Source: Paraphoma chrysanthemicola
Lineage: Eukaryota > Ascomycota > Dothideomycetes > Pleosporales > Phaeosphaeriaceae
Assembly (NCBI GenBank): GCA_020744225.1
Contig: JAGMWG010000003.1
Span: 2,170,001-2,234,000, forward strand
Direction of reading: 5' to 3'
Length of the DNA: 64,000 nucleotides
Made by a program: the position numbers and the translations under genes. Position 1 is the first letter of the stretch. Each line of letters opens with the position of its first letter. Shown in pieces: positions 58,894-64,000 of this stretch. Under the pieces are notes generated by a model. It saw nothing but the letters and a program-made list of their open reading frames with translations. It searched no databases and was not told the origin of the DNA.

Positions 58894-60663
58894 GAGGAAA
58901 GAAAGTAAAGATGAGGTGGTGTTGAGGTGCTTGTATTCTCTTGCAAGAGGCTGGAGACTTTCACATCAAGTCGAGAGTTGGACTTTGGTGATTATAACAC
59001 AAAAGGCGTAGCAATCAGGAACAATTTTCAATGTCATAGGAATATTACGGTCACAAAAATCATGAGTACCCGTGAAGATTGACGTGCGGCAAGACTAAAA
59101 TAATGCACGGGGCTTTTATGAGCCTTTTGAAGCAATCAGTTGCACTGCTGGCTTGCTTCGCTCAGTATCATCCGCACAGGCAATTGCCTTCAAGTCACGT
59201 TATCCTTCAACATCAAACAAGCATCAGGTAACAGCTCATAAGTGTACAATGAGGCGGAAAGCAAATAAACGCATCTGATATCTTGCATCAGTACATGGTC
59301 ATCGCCCGCTCAAATCGTGCGGACAAGATGTTGTGCTGAAGATGCTACCCGCCAGCGTCATGAATAAGGAGCTTCGAGTTCTCCAGGCGAACATGTGGAG
59401 AGGCAGGGAGTCGCAACACGCGCTCCACAATGACTCGGCGCTGGGTTGCGCTGGAGTGGGTATGGTGTTTGAAGAAAATCTTGACTTTTGATTTTGGCAC
59501 TGGCTCACATACTGTATTGTCCTTGCGCGTGCATGTGGGTGATGCGATAGCGTGTACTTGCAATAATGCCGAGTTGAGCAAATTCAGGCTTCCTGGCCAG
59601 TAACTCAGCCGAAGCTGGCTTCGGCTGAGCGAAACTTGCGACGCTCGATTCGCGCTGGCAGATCACCGCAATGCTGCGATGCCTGCCTATGCCGAGGACT
59701 ATCTAGTTAGCGCGGCTGGAATGCACGGACACGGCTGAGCCTGTGCTTTCGGTTCGCAATCCTATTGGGGCACAGGGCACTCTGACCAATTACTCAGATG
59801 GCGTTAGAACGCACAACATCTGACATACGCGCAGGTACAGTATCTAAAAGCTCAAGCCTCCAAGTATCCCCCTTTGTTTTTCCTCGCCAAGGGCTCGTGC
59901 TTGAGCCGTGGCTGATCGCTGACCATTCGGAAGCTAAGCCTGTGTGCCTTAGCTCCACCCTGAACGGCTGCCACGCAATTATACGGCGTGATCATTCACA
60001 ATGTGCTATGGGGCGTCATGCGCGTATGCCAGAAAAAGGGTGTCCCAAGTGGAAAAAGTCCCCAACTGTGACACCACGAAGAAGCGCCACCGCTATCTCC
60101 CATTACCTCCCAGCTCTTCCGTTAAGTTAATCAGGCCGTCAGTCTTGTTTCTGCGCAGTTGATCGACGACAAGAGTAAGAGCAGAAAAGAAATTCTGGAA
60201 ATGAGTTAGGGGACATGTGCCTTATTCTTAGTTTTGCTGAAAACATCGCAGCTGGGAAGGACTCATCAAAGAGCCAGGAAGCATCCACTGTTTTGGGCGA
60301 AACATACATCCGGGGCGGGTGCAAATAAAGTTTGGCATCCTGGATGGAAATACGGCAACGCGCCACTTTACCCCAGTCTGCCTACCACGTACATCATCCT
60401 ATTCGGCTCCAATGCCTTTCTTTGATTAATGAGAGTGGACGGCTCGCGGAACTTACCTTCCAGTCTATCGGATGGACGCTGGTTTTCGTATCATGAGTTG
60501 CGTCTCCTGGGGTGTGTACGTCAACCAATCCCCCGCCTTAAATTCGCCATCTGATAAAGAGATGAAATCTTCGTGACCTGCAGTGCTGCCTTCTCTAACG
60601 GAGATATAACCGTTGTATTTCTATCCATAATATATGATCAGATCTCGATTCAAGATTTCCAAC
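58894..60663. other. 1.8-kb intergenic region
   Basis: 3' flank of Gcn1 and promoter of receptor 2. Holds a perfect 12-bp inverted repeat at 59604-59629 (listed separately). Short frames have no domain. No RNA gene recognised. Confidence 0.5.
59604..59629. repeat. perfect 12-bp inverted repeat with 2-nt centre
   Basis: Left arm CTCAGCCGAAGC (59604-59615), centre TG, right arm GCTTCGGCTGAG (59618-59629). The arms match completely, and the next outer pair (A/C) does not pair. No T-run follows on the plus strand. It could be a protein-binding palindrome or a hairpin; nothing nearby identifies it. Confidence 0.85.
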
Positions 60664-62305
60664 ATGGGCCGGCTTTGGATAATGTTTGCGATGCTTTGTC
60701 TCAACTTCTCCGTTCATGCGGAAGCCCCCACTTTGCCGAACTGCGCAGTACGTCCACATTCTGTAGCATCTTCGCGGAATCACCCACTAATCGAGAGTAA
60801 TCTGCTCCAGTCCTCTTGCATCTCTATTCTTTTGCCGTCTTCGGGGTGCTCTTTTAGTGACACGACTTGCGTATGTAATAGTCAGCACCTTATGCATGCG
60901 CTCGAGGAATGCGTTGTACTGAACTGTACAAGTCTAGACTCTCTATGTAGTTATTTCCAGCCTCTATCGACTTTTATTTTGCCTTACTGCTAACTCTTTC
61001 AGCAACTAAAAATGCCACGGCGACAATGTGCGGAGCGAATATCCGTATAAAGCCCGACGTCATAGCATATATGCCTCTAACTGTGGCTGCTTTCGTCTCT
61101 GTCTTGCTACGGCTCATGAGCAGACATCGCTGGATTGGGGCCGGTGCATTTGGAAAAGACGACGCGACAATTATCGTCGCAGCAGTGAGCCTAGCGTTGG
61201 CTCGCATTAAACTTGTCACCTAACGGGCCGCAGCTCCTTTTGATACCATTCACTGTCTTCTGCAACATATGTCGGTATGCCCTGTATATCATGTGTCATC
61301 AATGCGCTCATAACCGTACAGCACGCTACCATGGCCTTGGTAGGGATATCTGGACTGTTCCTCCTGTAAAAGTTACCAAGCTTCTCCAGGTCAGCACACG
61401 AATCTGACACTCGTTAGGAGTGATGACTGACGAAAGCAGGATTTTTACAGGGCAGAAATCATTTACTCGCAACTTACGGCATTTACAAAGGCATCTTTTC
61501 TCTTCTTCTGCAAACGGATATTTCCCTTCGATCCTTTCAGGCAATATCTTAATCTTATAATCGTCGCAAGTTTCGCTTACGGAATCACATTTAGCCTGAC
61601 ATACGCGTTTCAGTGCGTGCCAATATCTTACTCCTGGACGCGCTGGGACAACGAGCACTCGGGGAAATGCATCAATACAAGAGCCATGATCTGGGCACAA
61701 TCGATCGTCAACACTATTCTCGACCTCGTAGTTATTATCTCGCCATTACCACAACTTATCACGCTTCAACTTTCCTGGAAGAAAAAAACCTATGTAATAC
61801 TCATGTTCTCCGTTGGCTTTTTGTAATGCTTCCACGCGATGCCGGAAGTTGGGCCTATCGCTAACTCACATAGTATTACTATCGTGAGCTGCATACGGCT
61901 AGCTCAGATTGCTTTGTTTGGAGGGACAACCAATCCTTCATGTAAGCCGCACTTCTTTCACGTGTAATATGAAGCCGATGGTAAGCAAACTGGAATCGAC
62001 TAAGACCTACACTAGGGGACTGGTATGGACTCGGTATCTGGAGCATCGTGGAAGTCAACGTGGGCATTATTTGCGTCTGTATGCCGTCATTACTAGTCAT
62101 TCTCCGAAGGATGCTCCCGAAGATATTCGGAAGTAATGCCAGCTCTAGCATTACTTACACTGCACCGCGTTGTAACAGGCGTCTTGAGCAAGTACCCGAA
62201 ATCGAACAAGGTGAACCAGCACGACTTCCGAGTGCAGCTCACAGCGATACTGTGGCGCTGGTTGCATTGGGGGCCACAGCGAGCGACGGGATAACTGAGC
62301 CTTGA
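60664..62305 (+). CDS. CFEM-domain Pth11-type G-protein-coupled receptor 2
   Basis: Eight exons, 60664..60747, 60811..60946, 61003..61184, 61234..61270, 61322..61389, 61440..61822, 61874..61941 and 62016..62305, encode 415 aa. It looks broken in single frames but is intact once spliced; the exon 4 donor (GTCGGT) is the weakest site. The signal peptide is residues 1-20 (LWIMFAMLCLNFSVHA). CFEM domain, about 24-88, has eight cysteines (NC, SC, GC, TC, VC, EC, NC, MC). Seven helices follow, with family motifs GLGRDIWTVPP, FQCVPISYSW, GKCINTRAM and [29 protein letters not shown]. The cytosolic tail is only about 75 residues, against 180 in receptor 1. Codons end in A or T far more often than in the housekeeping genes nearby. 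Alternative start at 60634 would lengthen the N-terminus by 10 residues and disturb the signal peptide. Confidence 0.83.
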
Positions 62306-62914
62306 CAGAGATAGCGTTGAAGTTGCCAAAAATGATTCTCCGTTGAACAAAGTTGTCGTCTGGTTTAGTGAGGTGCCCTGCGTGATGAGCCGTCCCGCGT
62401 GGAGTCCGAGCGAGTGCGAGGAGGCGTCGCTACGCATCCAAGCTATTAAAGTAGCCCATGACAAGCCTATAAAGTACGTAAGAAAAGAGGCCGCCAAAAT
62501 CTCTATCCCAAGAGACTTGCGAAGCTTTGCGATAATTTTTAGTAGTGTTGTTATAATAGAAATTGCTGTTGGCGTTCCGCTACGGCCGGGGTTTCCGTTA
62601 CGCAGGGGACGGACGTTACTGGAGGACTAAATTAACATCTTGAAATTGTTTTCCCTCCCATGATGCTCAATTCCATTGTGTTTTTTTAGTACTTTTATTT
62701 TGAGATCACACACGACATGAAACGAGGCAATAAGTGTAGCATATAAACTTTCTTTGTCCAAGACCGTTCGATGCATTGACGCTTCCCCATCTACCTTTTA
62801 TGTTATTACGTATTCTTACAAACACCCCCTCACCTCCAACTTCCCATTTCCCACACCCACACTCACATCCTCTCCACTCACCCAAACCAGCAAAAGTCCC
62901 TTTTGCAATGCAAT
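62306..62914. other. intergenic region between convergent genes
   Basis: 3' flanks of receptor 2 and Nma111. A 95-aa plus-strand frame at 62343-62630 has one hydrophobic stretch but no recognisable domain; not called. AT-rich around 62640-62760. Confidence 0.45.
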
Positions 62915-64000
62915 CTACTCCTCCCCATCGGCCTCCACCTCATCAACCACAACCTCGTCCCTCGCGCCTCCATCGCCACACTCATGGATAATCTTCTTCC
63001 AGCCCAATTCCTCTGAAGTATCTTTGAGGTACTCGATGGTGGGGAAATAATGTTCGTTCTTCTTCATCGTCGCGACCCAGGGGACGTTATCAAACGTCAT
63101 GACCTTGAGGCGGAAATACTCATTATCGGCGATTTTCTTGACTTCGGCGAGGAAAGTGGATAGGTCCGGTGTCGGGACGTTGTTGACGTGTGTTAGGAAG
63201 TTTGTGGGTGCGAGCTAGTAGGCGACGTTAGCAAATTGGTATGCAGTGGCAGGATTGGTAGTGGGGATTCGACTTACCCCGTACATGTACGCAGGAGAAC
63301 CACGGGCTCGCGAAGAAATATACACATCGGAATGGATTTTGCTGATTTGTTGCCGGACAGCCTGGTGTGGGCGGTGCAGCGTGGCGCCGCAGAAGCTGAC
63401 CATGCGGTCTGTTTCGAGATCTTCTGTTGCGACGGTGAGAACTTTGATAGTCTTTTCTTCGCGCTTTCGAACAATGACGGCTTCTAGGAATTCGTTGTTG
63501 TACATGACGTCGAGGTCGGGCGAGCGGGTGACGAGTTTGCCGTTGAGGGTGAGGAGGACGTCGCCTTCTTGCAGGCCGTCTCCGTGACCCGAGTCGACCT
63601 TACGCACCATGAAGAGCTGGTGCCGCTCTGGATCGGCATGCTCTGTCTTCTCGATCCATTCTTCTGACACGCCCATGACGCGCGCTTGGCTCATCTGCAC
63701 GGTCTGAAACTCGACATTGAGGATGCGAAGCTTTGGCGTCTTACCACTCTTGATCTCGTTCAAGACTGGTAGGAGGTTTGGCGTCGCAAGACCAAGATGG
63801 TACTCAACATCTTTGCCGCTGTGTGATGTCCGCTCACCCAGGTATGAAAGCCAGAGTGCTTGGACCGTGCCATCTTCAGCTATGAGGACACCAGACCCGC
63901 TATGAGAGGCCTGGTTCGTATCCACGGTGATGGCGTCAAAGTTCGTGGCTCGGTAACGTGGTGTTATCGCGCTCGCAGGAATAGCGACTGTGGTGATGTC
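62915..64000 (-). CDS. nma111: Nma111 HtrA-like serine protease, C-terminal part (cut by window edge)
   Basis: The gene runs off the right edge; two exons are visible, 64000..63278 (frame open to the edge) and 63214..62915, joined over a 63-nt intron (GTAAGT...CTAG). 340 residues are seen out of roughly 1000 expected. The visible part is the second, degenerate protease-like half of Nma111, with [47 protein letters not shown], a PDZ-type segment ([15 protein letters not shown]), [39 protein letters not shown] and [22 protein letters not shown]. The true catalytic triad lies in the N-terminal half, outside the window. The C-terminus is acidic (DEVEADGEE). Yeast Nma111 is a nuclear protease that promotes apoptosis-like death and also affects lipid balance. 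Confidence 0.93.

Noticed and set aside
60664..62305. Reading receptor 2 as a pseudogene
   Set aside because: Apparent stops all fall in seven short introns; spliced, the frame is intact with eight CFEM cysteines and all Pth11-type motifs.
62343..62630. 95-aa plus-strand frame with one hydrophobic stretch
   Set aside because: No family resemblance; lies in the gap between convergent genes.

Overview
This is nuclear DNA of a filamentous ascomycete (Pezizomycotina). Genes are split by short introns of about 44-90 nt with GTRNGY-like donors, CTRAC-like branch sites and CAG/TAG acceptors. The content fits too: two CFEM-domain Pth11-type receptors, a GH81 and a GH128 glucanase, a TRP-like/flavin-carrier protein, Gcn1, an SAGA Ada1/Hfi1 subunit and spliceosomal genes. 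The class Dothideomycetes is my guess from gene style; the sequence does not prove it. Exon borders were read by eye and checked by reading-frame arithmetic; in every multi-exon model the exon lengths sum to a whole number of codons.

Layout. 0.3-20.3 kb is mostly metabolic and cell-surface: a cysteine-motif protein of unknown function, a secreted GH128-like glucanase, a double NTF2-like/SnoaL protein, a ML-domain TRP/flavin-carrier membrane protein, a secreted GH81 endo-1,3-beta-glucanase with a repeat tail, a WW-domain protein and an ammonium permease whose upstream region carries several GATA-factor motifs. 20.3-23.3 kb has no supportable gene.

23.3-32.8 kb is the most unusual block: three consecutive minus-strand genes of signalling or immunity type. 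They encode (a) a protein kinase fused to a long kinesin-light-chain-type TPR array, spread over four exons that look like two or three separate genes unless joined, (b) a CorA-like two-helix membrane protein hidden in seven small exons, and (c) a protein with an N-terminal kinase and a C-terminal pseudokinase. This is my main candidate for an undescribed system; a joint function is inference from adjacency and domain type only.

34-58.9 kb is a conserved housekeeping block: a CIR_N/RS-tail splicing-type protein with two tiny coding exons, a fungal developmental-regulator-type protein, CFEM-Pth11 receptor 1, Prp1/Prp6, Hfi1/Ada1, a DEVH-box RNA helicase (DHX29/DHX57/Ucp12 type), and Gcn1 transcribed divergently from the helicase across a 391-bp gap. 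60.6-62.3 kb holds CFEM-Pth11 receptor 2 (eight exons, intact when spliced). The right edge cuts a Nma111 (HtrA-like) protease; only its C-terminal part is inside the window.
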